Shown: positions 48,801-63,000 of the stretch, piece after piece | How positions within the stretch are numbered: the stretch's first letter is position 1 | How the letters are laid out: every line of letters begins with the position of its first letter | Source: Stenopsyche tienmushanensis | Lineage: Eukaryota > Arthropoda > Insecta > Trichoptera > Stenopsychidae | Reading direction: 5' to 3' | NCBI GenBank assembly: GCA_008973525.1 | Contig: WACJ01000181.1 | Span: 186,001-250,000, forward strand | DNA: 64,000 nucleotides | Translations under genes and position numbers: made by a program | The notes under the pieces: generated by a model | The model's database searches: none | Seen by the model: only the letters and a program-made list of their open reading frames with translations | Told to the model about the DNA's origin: nothing

Positions 48801-50593
48801 CAGCATTTTGTTAAAAAATGAATCCACAATCATATTTCGGACATGCATATCTGCTCATGTTCACGCATGTACTCATGTGTTTATTGTGAGCCAATATCTT
48901 AACAAAATGTTGAATATATATCATAATTAAATTACGTACAAGTGTGACCATCCAAGGAGTAGCCAGGGTGATGATTCCATTCACCAGCATTGCAACTGTT
49001 AATAAAAATTTGGCACCATATCTGTGGGCCAATTGACCGCCTGGTATTTGCATTATTGTATATCCCAAAAAGAAAGAGCTGAGGATATCATCTTGGATCG
49101 ACTTATCCCAGGGAAAAATCTAAATAGATAAAAGCACATTTTACAATATAATGTAAACAAACAAATCATAATGTGTGGCCTTATAACGATGTATTAAAGT
49201 TATGGCATTTTATTTAAATATCAAGCGGCAGACGCGCGCGAAGTGACCCCGGAGTTAATGTGTTGATATCAAAATGATATTTTTCGATCCAAAATTACAT
49301 TTGTTCACTGTCATTCGAACGAGCATTCCTGTATGATAGTTTTAAAAACTCGCATAAATCAGTGTCCGATTGCTACAATAATGACATACTCGACGAGTAC
49401 ATCCATTAATTTATATAGAAGCTTGAATGATAAAATAGATGGACTGGTTGTGCAAGATGAATTGGTGTTGTGCCTTTGATAAAAGGCTCAATATATTAGG
49501 TCTTCCCGAAAGAAATCCATTATTTTCGCACATTCTCGTTTAAGTTCATTCAGTACTCGGATACAGCGAAGGAAACATTTTTATATTTGTTGCTTGTTGC
49601 ATTATTTATCCAGAGCCGTAATTAGGGTATGAAGCGCCAGTGGTAAGTATCTAAATTAACGCCCCCAACCCCCTCGGAATCCAATTTATTTTTTAAAGTT
49701 AACTAATACTATTATAAATTCAATATATTCAATTTTAATGTTTGATTTAAAATAATATAGCCCTAAAAGAGGACGGAGTAGCCATAAGGTTTGTATGCTC
49801 AATCGGTCCGTTTTCCGGACCGCTGATATAACGAATGAGCGGCTCGCGATCGGATGCCATACTTGAACATAGCGATAATGAAGAAAAAAGGGATTAGAAA
49901 ACTTAGCAAATATTATAAAAATGGACAGAGTCAATCAGTGTTGAATAAAATAAAAAACATGCGCAACTCTCGACCGAGACGGTATTCTGCGTTTTGCGCC
50001 CCAAGCCCAGTTGTGCCCGTGACGGGCGCCTGCTTTACCACGCGCTAGTCACGGCCCTGGATTTATCAGCTTAATTTTTTATGTTATGACATAAATATTA
50101 TTCTATCATTAACCCTTTGATTAGTGAGTTAATTTTTGTAGATTTTTTTCGTTTATGTAACTTTGTTGAAACTTTTATTGAAACGATCTTGTTTCTATAA
50201 AAATGGGATAAAAACTCGTCTTTTGTAAAAAAATCGAAAAGAATGGATTTCTTTCGGAATTACCTAATATTTTAGAGGAAAAAAATTTCTACATCATTAT
50301 AAAATCGATTGATAATGAATTACTTACTTCTACATCTAACGTTGTCGAATTGTCTGTCATTGCTATGATGGCCACACTCATATTCACTCTCATTATATAT
50401 CCAACAGCTAAACATATAAAAACTAAAAATGATTGAAAATGTCTGACTCCGAAACCGTACTCTAAAAAAAATGCATAATAATTAGATAATGAAATAGCAT
50501 AATTCATCCGTATTAATTAGCATAGTCCTTACTTTCAGGCATGTTATCCACCATATTGTATTGGCAATCGTTCGTCTTTTCTTTGGTCGCCAT
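45812..50593 (-). CDS. SLC17-family MFS transporter, gene F, complete
   Basis: Complete 11-exon gene of 489 residues: complement of 50533..50593, 50328..50461, 48940..49119, 48614..48752, 48318..48538, 47047..47196, 46829..46961, 46627..46751, 46162..46284, 45963..46095, 45812..45882. The start MATKEKTNDCQYNMVDNMPE is in a good context (aaaaATGg). TM1 has VGYIMRVNMSVAIIAMTD. Exon 3 reads SSFFLGYTIMQIPGGQLAHR. Arg135 (ALRVLQG) and His150 (PCIHTFTSKW) of TM4 are both kept, as are TPATHRSIS, LTETPSYL and NHIDLSPNFAGTLMGI. Of the complete genes in the array this is closest to the canonical family pattern. Intron 5 (47197-48317) holds a Tc1-like element and intron 2 (49120-50327) a hAT element; neither disturbs the exons. 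Confidence 0.9.
47255..48090 (-). mobile_element. Internally deleted Tc1/mariner-type element in intron of F
   Basis: The minus-strand ORF 47709-47900 reads LVESTIRRLVEKFELTGSIN and ENLRQSIFSRS, the N-terminal helix-turn-helix of a Tc1/mariner-superfamily transposase. Farther left (47350-47480) the same strand reads NWTSRMRAIKQSRGGHLNDA, the C-terminus of the same protein family, so the catalytic middle is gone. Imperfect terminal repeats (AGGGCCTTGCAATAAGGACG at 47256 and, reversed, AAGGTCTTTCAATAAAGACG near 48090) bound it. Confidence 0.75.
49611..50059. mobile_element. hAT-like element in intron 2 of gene F
   Basis: Short relative of 1358-2341, with ends CAGAGCCGTAATTAGGGTATG-like (left) and, reversed, CAGGGCCGTGACTAGCGCGT. 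Flanking octamers TATTTATC and GATTTATC match at 7/8. The subterminal GCGCCCCAAGCCCAGTTG block is shared. The middle differs from the longer copy and has only short ORFs. Confidence 0.8.
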
Positions 50594-51001
50594 TTTTGCT
50601 GTTTCCTCTATCGTTAAACCGGAGCCTTCCTCAATTAATCTATGCTTGGAGAGAGCAACAAGTCCAATTGTTCTTTATTGGGTCGAATCTTGATATTATG
50701 ATGTTATTTTATAATTTCATCGTGATTATAAATCATATTGCATGAGGTAGTATATCATTTCCAAGGGGACTAGTTAAATTTACTTAATGCACTTGCATAT
50801 TTCTTCGTACAACAAAATTATACTATTTTAATTTCAGCAATTGAATTGCATAGATTATTATATTTATGTCTATCAAATCGATACTTAAATTAATTTAAAT
50901 TTACTATATATATATATATAAATGTATCGAAAAATATTCAATTATTTATCACTACTTTGGATGATTTAACTACTTAAACTAAGCGAATGCTTTCTATTCT
51001 T

Positions 51002-54000
51002 TTATTTAACGTTGGATATGTATTCTTTTTCTGCTCTCGGCATCTCCTTTGCAGATTTCAAATCTTGTTTCGTCTGAATCATTTCTAAAAATAAAATATT
51101 CCATGCATTATTATGCTGACATGATTAAAATTAATGACAAAAATTCTCGTTAAAAATAATTGCGTACATATAAATTAATGCAAATTAATCACTTCGATTG
51201 ATAATTTGAGCTGAAAATAGTTTCATATAGAAATAAATTTGGGGTCGTTGAAATTCATTGTTCGTTGGGTCATATTTGATACGATATCATCAATTTTCTT
51301 TGACTTTGTCCTATGTTAAAATTGCACGCAAACATTATTTAAGAATTTGTAAATAAAATACACATATCAATGCAGGCAATTTTAACACATTACAGTCCGA
51401 GTGTTCTGCGCTAAATCTAATCAATGATATCTTTCGTAAAATTGATGTAATTTTTATACCAGCTGATAGATTGACGCGAAATTTCAGCAGTGTTTAAAAA
51501 AAAGTTTATTGTATCGACATATTGAAATATTGAAGTGATTCACAATCTGTGGTGTGTGTGAAACCAGGTCAACGTCTCCATCAAGCCAGGCAACTTGCTG
51601 CTGAAAAAGCCAGCAATATGACTGATAAAATTCCTTTCTGCTAAAATACGGACTAAAATCCGCAAAAATCTCGATTTTCCGACAAATTTATTTATTTCCG
51701 TCGCTGCAGATGAATACTTACACACTATAATACTTTGGTGTGATTCGAAATTATATTACGGAGCAATACAAAAATTCTGAACCCCGTATCTATTATATTT
51801 CATATCGATATTCCCATTATTAGAGTCGATGTGTAGTAAATACATCACCGGTAGGGAAAGGTTAATACATCAATTTGAAAAAAATATATGCACTGTATAA
51901 TATGTATACATAGATTAGACAATTACTGCTCCTAGGCCACTGTTTTCAAGCGCCCGAATTTTTCGGGACTACGTTTACTAATCCCGGGATTCATGAGCAC
52001 CTAAAACAGTCCGGGATCCCGGAGACATTTCTCCTTATGAAGATACCAAAAAACGAATCGATATTGGATAGCCTTAGAAGACGTGTCGTTTTTTCCACTT
52101 GCTTTTTTGTATTACTATCTTAAAATAAAGGATTTATTTTCTCGAAAAACGGCAGGAACTTATTCACACACCTATTTTTAAAAAAATTGAATTCGCTATA
52201 TTTTGCCAACATTACTTATTGACATATATTTTTAAATTTCTCGAAAGAAATTTAAATCTATATCAAGTTCGTACGACATATTTTCAAGCTAAAGTTAGGT
52301 CGGTGCACAGACTAACGTTTTAACAACTAAGATGTATGGGATCACATGGAAAAAATTTGATCAGTTATCAAACTATCTGATCAAGAATATAATAAAATGG
52401 ATTTTGACACTCTCACTATGATGGCCCGAAGGATACAAATAAGGTTCGCAAATGCAATGTATGCATCATATTTACCCACGAAGCCTTTTGTCTTACAGTG
52501 GACTGCTTTTGGCTGTTATACGATGATGATTGAATGAAAATCGCTCTGTAATTAGACTTAAATCGACTTTTAGCTCGCGGGCATTAATTGTAAAAGGCAT
52601 CAGAAGTTTTTCAATTCATTAAAATATTCACATTTAGAATTTGATCGATCCAACAATTAAAAGTCGTTTGTTCTTGTGTGACTATTTTCGACTGTTATTC
52701 TATGAACAGCGTCTAATGATGATCATGATCTTAAAGCGATCGAAACTGATCGAAATTCTATTTAAAAAATAGACTTTAATGGTTTAATAAAAGCATTTAA
52801 TGTGTGGGATTCATTTTAATTTAATAATTCAAAATTTCATGAAAATATATCCATTAATTGCTTAAACTATTTTGGAATCAATATTGTATAATATGTGGTT
52901 TAAAAGCGTAGATTGTTAACATTAACCATAGTTTGTTAGTATAATATTTCTTAAATTTAAGGCTTTCAGAATTAAAATCGATGATATATTTCGTTTAAAA
53001 AAAACGGGATTGAAAGACTCACCCAGACGATTGTTCAAATAGTTTGTATTTGCTAAATCTTTCTCGAGTACTGAAGCACATGCGTATTGACTTGTTGAAG
53101 TTCTATTTGGAAAACGTTCATACAAAAACACCTTGATCACAACACTTCCTCGGCGCTTGATAGCTCAATCGAAAATGACGTGATCATGGAAATTTTTGTC
53201 AAATTTAAGAGTCGATAAATATTTAGGATTCGAGTTATGAACCTTACAGCTTCCCAGTATAGCCAGCCCATTAGCGTAGAGTTGTAAAATTTTAAATGAC
53301 GCAAATCGAATGATTTATCGCCGCTTTTGCCTGTCGAATGACTAACTTGCCCGAGCCTCCTTTTTCTGACACATAAATTAGGATCTCTCGGAATAACTAA
53401 TGGGACAAGTTCCATCGTTCCGATGGATGAACCCGTATCACGCTTATCGACAAAACTGGAAACGAGATGAATCACTGTCAACCTAACTTTTTTACCAATA
53501 AAATTAGCATCTATTAAGATTTACAAAACACGACCCGAGCGCACAATATCTAAAAATATAGGAAAAATTATGCGTTTATTTCGAAATTTGCATTTTGAAA
53601 CACCTCGTGTTGCCGCGTCAAATCTCAGCATAAACAAAGCGAGGTGAAATATAGTTCAAATGTGACGCATTTCACCTAACACTACTTGATTCGCAGGTAC
53701 GTCATAGCGTTACGAAGAAGGATAAAAAACCATTTAAAACCTTATTAAATCAGATATGCAAATAATTTCTAAGAAATTAGCCCAAGCGAAAGGTCAATCG
53801 CTATAATAGATCGCCAAAGCGACTCGTTTTTTAGGAAAAATTTGTCGCAACTTTTTATCATGCATCACAAAAGTGATCGTGTTCGCTTCAAGCAGTAGAT
53901 GTTTACGCGCGTAACACCAACTTTAATCTATGAAGTTGTCGAGATTTACGCGAGTCATATTTATATGATTTTAATTTTATAACGCTTGAAAAAACGGGGG

Positions 54001-57000
54001 TTCGATCGCGTTTTTAAGCTTTTTAAAAGTCCGATATTCAAACCACCTATCGGATTCATTATCAAGGATTAATAGTTAATCCTTAATAACGAACCAGTTG
54101 AACCAATATATAATATTTTTACTATACTTATATTATTCCCGCAAGTGTAAACAGTAAGTTGACAAAGTTTTATTGCAATCGGATGAACGGTATAGAAGCG
54201 CATCAAATACAGACAAACAAACATTGATTTTTATAAACACTTGAGTCGGTTTTTATGCGATAGATACGTTCCACGGGGAGTCACACATAAAAAATGCGCA
54301 TAAAAAAATACTTGAACCACATATAAAACTGAGGGATGGATTCCGTTATTTTTTAAAACCGCATAACTTCAAATCGATGTGATGAAATGAAGCTAAAATC
54401 GCATAAAAAAATTTACGAAGATTAACCAATAATTTTTTACGATGATATGAGACATGCAATTATTAAGCTCAGAATTTGAGTCATGTGCAATAAATAGATT
54501 GACTAGTTTCTTGTATATTTTTTACAGTAGGCAGGAGTTTCTTCCCCTTCAATATCGTTCTCTGTTTCTTTGCTGCCATATAACATCAAACCAATATCAT
54601 TCAAAGGATCCTCAAGCAACTCATCGACATCATTTTAAGAAAAAATATCAAAGCCTTTTCTAACAAGGTGATTTGCCGAAGTAATGATTTCAGCTGACAA
54701 TATCGAAGTTTTTATTATTTTGTCATCTGTAACACAATCGTACTAAACTGTTTTCCAACAAGAATTTAAAGTGTTTGGAGTAATCTGATCCAAACTTTTT
54801 CCAAACTTCAGGTACAGTTAATGACTGAGAAATCTTAATATAATACTTTTTAAAAGTGGAAATGATGCCCTGATCTATTGAGTAAATTAAACATGTCGTG
54901 TTGGGTGGAAGAAACACTATTTTTACATTTGTATTTCGCATAAAAAAAGTTTTGTGTTCTATAGAAAAATGAGGGAGAGGTTCCATTATTTTTGAAAATG
55001 CATAAAAACAGACTTAAGTGTATAAGACTACGCCTATGTTACTCGCGCAATTCTTAACAATAAGTGGACGAAGTTTTATCGCAATTTGATAAACGGTATG
55101 GCAGCGCATTACATACGAACAAACAGACATTAATTTTTATATATAAGATATGTTACAGTCAGGACTACGCAGCGCGAATAAAGCTTGAATGAACCTTAAC
55201 CCCCAATAATAGCGTTTAAAATAGAACCATTTTTGCATCAGGCATACTTTTTGAAATAATGATTTGAATAAATAATAATCATGTATTAGAAATAGAAACA
55301 TGCGCGTAGGGGTAACTTTACAGCTCTCCGTCTCTGTCTTCAATTCACTAATCTCTGCACTCAATGTGCGAGATTGCTCTTTCTATCAGTCAAGTCTGAT
55401 CACAACATATGCGCGATTACTATTCGACGAGTTATTCGCAGTTCTGTATCAATGATGAAAAACTAGTTTTAGCTTATATTCATTTTTGTTTAGCAGTAAT
55501 TTCTAATTATAACAAAGTCATCTAGTTTAAACTAGTTTCAACTAGTAAAAACGAGTTCTAACCAAATACAGGTTTTGACTGTAACATATATAATTGTCAA
55601 TGTATAATTAAGAAGGTATAATATTTAGAACTAGAAGTTTTGGAATCCCAGATGGGAGTTCATAACATAAGGAAACAAGTTTAAATTTGGGAATTTAAAC
55701 AAATTTATTGGAAGAGATAACCTAAAAGAAAACATACAATAATTACTTAAGATTTAAAGCATGAATTGATAACAATATTATCTGAAATATTGATTTAACA
55801 GGATAAACGAAGAGTAATATAATTGGTTAAGTATCGGTTTTCGTTCCGGTAAAAATAACGGTTTAACCGGTTATCGGGTTCAGTTTCAGTCTGAATCTCT
55901 GGTCTTATATTCACTATATATTGTTTATATCTAAATATTCAATCAAAACCATTATAATTATTCTAAAATCGCTAACAATTAATATAGGGGAAAAAATCAA
56001 GCAATCTCTTGAAGTGTGAAAAAATATTGAATTGAATGTATGTTTGTTCTCTTTAAAATTCTACGTCCATTGAATGATCTAAAGCAAGTTTGGCATTGTT
56101 TTTAATTTAAAAAAATATCAAATAAAAACATATTTTTAGCACAAAAACAACGATAACAAGCAAGCGAAAATTATGCAAAATAAATGTATAAATGTCAGTC
56201 GTACTATTTATACATTTCGAGCGTTCCCACAGAAGAACAAACTTGATAAATACAGTCGGATAAGTACGTCTATGGATGTTTGACTTGCATAATTGATATA
56301 TAATTTAAAAACAACTGTAATGTAAATAAACACAATTTAACCCATTACAATAACGTCACTTTAATCATTCTGTATTTGGAAGGCAACGGGATAACATCAC
56401 TTAAAAATACTATCCCCTTCGGAAAAATATCCTATGGAGACGGCTTAAATTTGATTCGTAGACACGGCGCAATAAGAAAATATTTTTTATCAAAATTATC
56501 CACCGCGTAATTTTTTCTGTAATCATATTTGGCCTTGTATTGCTCAATTTTTTTGCAGCTCCAAATCTTCGTCAGGTTTTTTTTTAAAACACGTGCGTTG
56601 TTAAAGCCTACATTCCTTGTTGTGTGCGTCGTTTAAAAAGTCAGAATTCACCACAGCGATTCACGTGTACGTCTTTTGAGCAATTTTTTTCCTATACGGG
56701 TCCATGCGCGCGCATCCCAATCTCGCATTGAACCGCTTCATCGCCTTAAAAAGCTCTTAGCAAATTTAAATTTAGGCAAATCGAAATTGAATAGGCTCAT
56801 ATGTATGATTTTTAAATTTCAAAACGCCAATACATCCGCCAGATTGCGAGTTTTTTTTTTTCGAAAATAACACGTTTTTGCTTTCGAAACATTAACAAAA
56901 GCAATTAGTCGACAAGGTTATCAAGCCGCAAATGTACAAATAGTTTCATCATTTCAGAAGCGACAATAGATTTGCGAAAACCCCGCATGTATAAAAATCC

Positions 57001-60000
57001 GTCAGTATGATTATCGATTATGTTGTTTCATTGAAAATGTATCTAATTCAATTATCTCAATTTACACATCGACTTATTCATGAATGGATTTTTTTTTGTT
57101 TGCGAAAATTCTCGGATTTTTAGAGAGAGTCGTAATTTTAGCACTTTGCTAAAATTACTCAAGAACGACTTATTCAATTAGCAGTTTCAGGTATGCATTT
57201 TCCTTAAAATAAAGCAAACATGAATCATCCATTAGTTTTGGATATAAATACACCATTCTGGAAAGTTTACGGTATTCGAATGCATTTCTAATCTTTAAAT
57301 AAGTTTTTTTTTTCTTTAAAATACGCATGAAATATGGACGCTGAGTTGTTAATTGATGCGGGTGGCGGCAGATCTTAAAATGAGCATCAGGCGCAGACGC
57401 ACGTGCCGTTCATCATAGGAAATATTTCTTCAGGGATAGATGAATTTCATTTGCTGGATTACTTTTTACATATGATTAAATTATAAGAAGGGCGTTTATT
57501 CCTCGTTAAGAATCCGTCGAAGAGTAATCACGCATATGCGCGATCGGAATCGAGTGATCCCTGTTGCCAGACATGCAAGGCAAAAAGAGTAAACGCGGGT
57601 CATTGTATGAGGACAAGGGAGTGCCCCGAATAAAGGGAGACTATGAAACGGCAGAGAAATGGCCACCATTATCCAAATTAACTTGAACGACTGCAGGGTA
57701 GCAAGAGTGCGATATGGGCTGAGGCACTACAAATTGAAAGGGCCAGGCTTAATATGGCCAGAGTCCAGAGAAGGAGTGCAATCAGAGTGGCTGCTGCATA
57801 TCGCACAGTGTCGAAAGACACCGTCCTGGCACTGACTGCCATATCACCAATCGACTTGCTCCCATACGAGAGGTGAAGGCAGGAAAAACGCTAAGCAAAA
57901 GACCATGGCGGCGTGGCAGTCCCGATGGGACAACTCCGCTAAAGGTCGGTGGCCGCATGAGATAATATCGAACCTGAGAACCTAGGTAGACAGAAAGCAT
58001 GGTCAAGTGTGCTACCACTTGACCCAGGTTCTCACTGGGCACGGCTGTTTTGGTAGCTACCTCTACACAAAATAGGCAAAGAGACCGACCCGGAGTGCCA
58101 GCACCTGCGAAGCGGAGTACTACGATCCTGCACATATGACATTTGTCTGCCCAGCATGAAGCACTGAAAGATACACATATGGGAGGAGCTGGGAATCAGC
58201 TCGCTCTCCCCTAGCAACATGGTACCTTCAATGTTAACAGAAGTTAGGGCATGGAACAGTAGAAGAATGACATTCGGAAAGAGATAACTAGAGAGCCCTT
58301 GAGGGACACATCGCTGCCAATCTTGTGCAATACTTAATTAGTAGCCGGGTGGCAGCTGAAGAAGAGGGGGGTTTAGTGGGTAAAAATCCCACACTTCCAC
58401 CAGAACGGTGGTGTCTATTGAGGATTCCCCCCTTCGCAAAAAAAAAGATACAGAAAGAGCATTATCGCACATTGAGTACGGAGATTATTGAATCGGAGAT
58501 ACAATTGGGTCTGTTTTTATGCGATAGATACGTTCCATGGGGAGTCGCATATAATTTTTTAAAAGCCGCATAACTTCAAATCAATGTGATAGAATGTACC
58601 AAAAATAAAAAAAATAAAACTGAAGACATGCGTATGTTTACGCGAGAAAATGAATGAATATTGTGTGCTATCGACAGTGTTAAGGTTCATTTATTGATAT
58701 ACAAGCTTCATTCATACTGCGCGGTCCTAAGAGAAAAGCGATTTTTTTGTGGACGACGTGGACATACGAATGTAGCATCTATATTTCACTAAACTTAAAA
58801 TTAACTCGATAAACGATAACCGGTAAAACCGGAAAAAAATCTGTAACCGTAATAAAAAAAATAACGCTTCGAAATCTTGTTAAAATATTCTCAAGAGTCT
58901 GGATTTGAACCCAATTAACTCACTATTTTAAAACTTCTGGTCATTTATTTTTTGCAATATTTAGCATAATGGCGAATATACATGATATTTTAAGCTTTTT
59001 GTGTCTATAAATTATCATTATTTAATGCAAAATCTGATAAAATAACATTTTTATGTACGCAACTGGTTCTTTTTGGTGATCGGTTTTCTTTCCACTTTTA
59101 TTATTTAGTGGAATATTATTGACGTAATATTGGATAAGTCTTGTGACAGACATTGAAAAAACGTAAGTATATGTTAATAATTTACATTTGGGAAAAAAAT
59201 ATAACACAAAAAACCAACCAGCAGTATTTTTTGAGTGTTCAAATATTGATCAATTGATAAAAAAAAACCAAAGATTTACATTTGGATGGTATGAATTTTA
59301 ATATTGCTGTGAACTTACCACTATTTTCGATATCTTCATCGGGATCGTTCCATGGCTGTTTATCGCTAGTGGCGAAGATTTGGAAAATCAAATTACATCC
59401 AAATGAAATTCCTGACGTCAGGAAGAAAACAGATCTCCATTGAGTCTGATCAGTCTGATTAAAAATATATTAAATTGATAAAGATATCAAATCAAATGTA
59501 CTTAATACTGATAAACAGCTTTTTTAGAGTATTTACCGGATCTTTGAGGATATATCCAGCACTTATGGGAGCCAAGACTCCAACAGCGTTAGCAGCACAG
59601 TTTGTTATTCCCATGAGGACTCCGGCAAAATTTGGAGAGAGATCGATGTGGTTCAACTGTTATAAATGAAAATAACATACAAATACACATAGGCCATTAA
59701 CCACTAATGATCAAATGATTACAGTCGTTCGAAAGACAAAAAAAAATAGAAGAGGAATGCCGAGAAAAAATGTGAAGAGTAGAACAAGCTTAGTCATTCG
59801 TTTAGAATTGTGAAATTACAATAATTATAGATCGCGCCTTTCAATCATTCTTGGTCCGTTTAATAACTAATTTTTGGGGCCCCGAAATAAATCGCCACGG
59901 TGAGATCATCGGGATGGTTTTTTATATAAATTGAAAAATACCAGAAATCCGACGTTCATAGCTGATGTGGTTCCGATCGAAAATATTAGGATGACGACCG

Positions 60001-63000
60001 ATAGTACAACTTGTTCTCTGGGGATGAATGATAGCACAATTAATCCAATGCCCAATCCCCAAGCAGCTATAATTTAATTTAATAAATCATCAATTTATGT
60101 TTGAATGCTTAAAATATAAACGTATTAAATTAATGCATACAAACTGTGCTCGCTAATTTTCTTGTCGTTATAATGCTGCAGTATTTTTTATTGATAATGT
60201 GATCTGCTACAATGCTAGATAGTAATCCAAAGCTCCACATAGCAATATAAGGAAGCGCCGATAAGAATCCACTCTGAAAAATAGATTAAAAATAATTTCA
60301 CCCTGGATCACTAATCATTAGTCTCAAAAACTACAGAATCATTCATGGCCTCTATGCCTCTATGCTAATCAAATGATAACATGATAATAAATACAGTTTA
60401 TATTCAAATCAACAAGATTTTTAAATTTAAATAACGTTCAAGCCATTTTATGATCTGTTTGTTCCATCTAATCTATTGATTTATTTGATCCTTTGATAAC
60501 TTTTTAATCAATAGCTTGTAATATTGTGTAATTTGAATTTAATAGGCGTATTAATATTCAGTCAGAGATTCGAGATACGGAGAATTGAGCCTTATCTTAA
60601 AATAATTTTATTTAATTGCATTTTTATTTATATTCATCAATCTAAACTAGCAATTTGTCCATACAATTGAAAGACAATCAAGCCCATTTAATATAATTAA
60701 TAATTTGTTCGGACAAATTGCACGCGCTTGATAAATGTTCCGCGCATTGAAAGGATTAATAAATATTGAAATTGACCATTAAATAATAATAATAGCGACA
60801 TCTATAAATATTAAATTAATTATATTGTTTTAGCAAATATTCAAACCATTTTTTAAAACCCAAGCAATTAGGATTCATCATTTAGATTTATCAAAGATAT
60901 TTTATATGTTGATCAATAGATCTATTTACATATATTTACATTTTATGACATTAACGTACATTGTTGGCTATGAAGATGGACAAAATATTTGAAGTAAAAT
61001 GTACCTTTTGCATATCAATATCCAAAGCCATGGAAAAGAAGCTTGGGGTTTCGAGCATCATCATTAGCATTGCCCAATTGAAGCCAATGTGTGTCAATAT
61101 CAAAATCCAAACGGGTCTTGATGTGAAGATAGACTTCCATGGAGTGCTTAAAACCTGTAAAATAACACAACTATCAAATAGATCCACGAGAAATTTGATA
61201 AAGGTCGTAAAAGAAACGATGCGGACATTAGTAACAACTTTGAAACGAAATCTGAAGTGTACACACTGCGATTAAATTCAAATCTACAAAGCTGCATTTT
61301 TGTCTACAAACAGTTTACATTAATTATTGTCAAATGAAAGTAATTTACTTTCGATACAAGGTGGCTAGGGCTTCAATAGACGTGGCTAAAGTTCTAGTAG
61401 CAATATTAAATACACATTATTATAAGCAGCCACAGCATAGTTTCACACTCGTAGGTCCCTTGAGGATTCATTGCAATGCAGAACTCATTGCCTTCGTGGA
61501 CGATGTTGCATTACTGGTGATAGCTCGGCATCCATGGGAAATGGAGACGACGGGCAACAAATCAAAAATCAAATTGTCAGCAATCACGAGGTTGAATACA
61601 GCAAAAATATGAGATACGCATTGGAGCAGCTGCGCAGAATGCGCAGAAGGTAGGCGACTTCGGACGGCTCATGCTCAACATTGGAAGACCAAAACCGTGC
61701 AGAAGAAGAACCATAAACGAGGTTATACATTCATTCCTTCTGTACCCCCGATATGGCATGCGTCGCTTAGACATGAGAGCTACAGAAAGAAGCTGGCAAG
61801 GGTCCAACGGCAGGAAGCGCTCCGAGCCGCTGGAATCCCCCCGCTGGACCTCCAAGCAAAGAAGAGTGCCTTGGAATTCGAAGATCCCAAAAACCACAAC
61901 GAGCATGACCAGAAACTGAAGAAAGCCTGATAGCAGAGATGGGATCAGTCCAGCAAGGGAAGTTGGACCCACCGATTTATCCATATCGTGAGCCGATGGA
62001 GGGCCCAAAAACACAGAGAAACGACCTACCGCTTGATCTAAGTCCTCACTGGACATGGATGTTTTGGTACATACCTGATGCGGATCGGCAAAGAAGCATC
62101 CGCGGCATGCCACCACTGTCAAGCGGAGGTCGATGATGCCGATCACACCATCATCCCAAAGAAACACGCTGAAACAGAATTCAGGGTAGCCGAACTCAAT
62201 GCTGAAAACATGGTCCACAGCATGATGGTAAGCAAGAAAAACTAGGACCTTTGGCCAGATTTCGTTGAAGAAATAATGAGCGCCAAAGAAGGCAGTGAGA
62301 GAGAGAGACGCAGAGCGGCTCTCCAATACTAGAATAGGGCCAGCTACTTAAGGCCAGACTACCTGCCCTCCTGAAGCAATGTGATAAATATTACCAGAGG
62401 GACAGAGAAGGACTAGGGAGAGGTTTAGTGAGCAAGAATCTGAAACTACCCTGGGATCAAACCCAGTGTGTCTTATGGAAGATTCCCCTCCCACAGGAAA
62501 AAAAGGTCGCTTGAAGATGTGTTTTAAATTGGTATAATTTAATTTGGCGGATTTATTTAGAAATAATAAATCTCTAATCAGGGACTCAAAAATAATCTCT
62601 ACTTAAATTTAATTTGGAAGGGAAGACAGATTGATTATCTTGATTGAGGAACAACCTGTACTTACTCGATGACCAGATTTTTGACCTAGTGATGTTTCTA
62701 TGAAACACTTTTCTTCTTGTGAGATTTTAGGATGATCCGATGGACGATTGTATCCCTAGCATGAACCACATGAAACCAATCGCCAAAGCCATCGATCCCA
62801 GTATATAGAAAGCCTTATCCCAACCCAATTGTCTGGATAATAAACCGGCCAACGGCATTCCGATTACAGTTCCAAAAGGTCCACCTAAAAAATGATTAAA
62901 TCAATAATTTCCCTGCGGCATGCACTATGCTATAACTATACTAGGGTCATCCAGAAAGTAAAGTTACAAGGACTCTTGAGGCAGAGAGATTTTTTTTATT

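Noticed and set aside
50905..50930. TA-rich simple repeat as a regulatory site
   Set aside because: Only a short TA microsatellite in very AT-rich DNA; no reason to call a promoter.
57782..58135. 117-codon minus-strand ORF
   Set aside because: Antisense shadow of the R1-like fragment at 57560-58448.
58905..58925. tRNA T-loop-like string (GGGTTCAAATCC reversed)
   Set aside because: No matching acceptor, D or anticodon arms around it.
59022..59207. Possible last exon of gene G near 59112-59145
   Set aside because: The acceptor (cacaag) is weak and the tail would be only about 12 residues; the exon at 51002-51084 fits phase, acceptor and tail type much better.
61577..62326. 249-codon open frame on the minus strand
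   Set aside because: It is the exact antisense of the R1-like LINE fragment and has no motif of its own; the long frame comes from GC-richer retrotransposon sequence.
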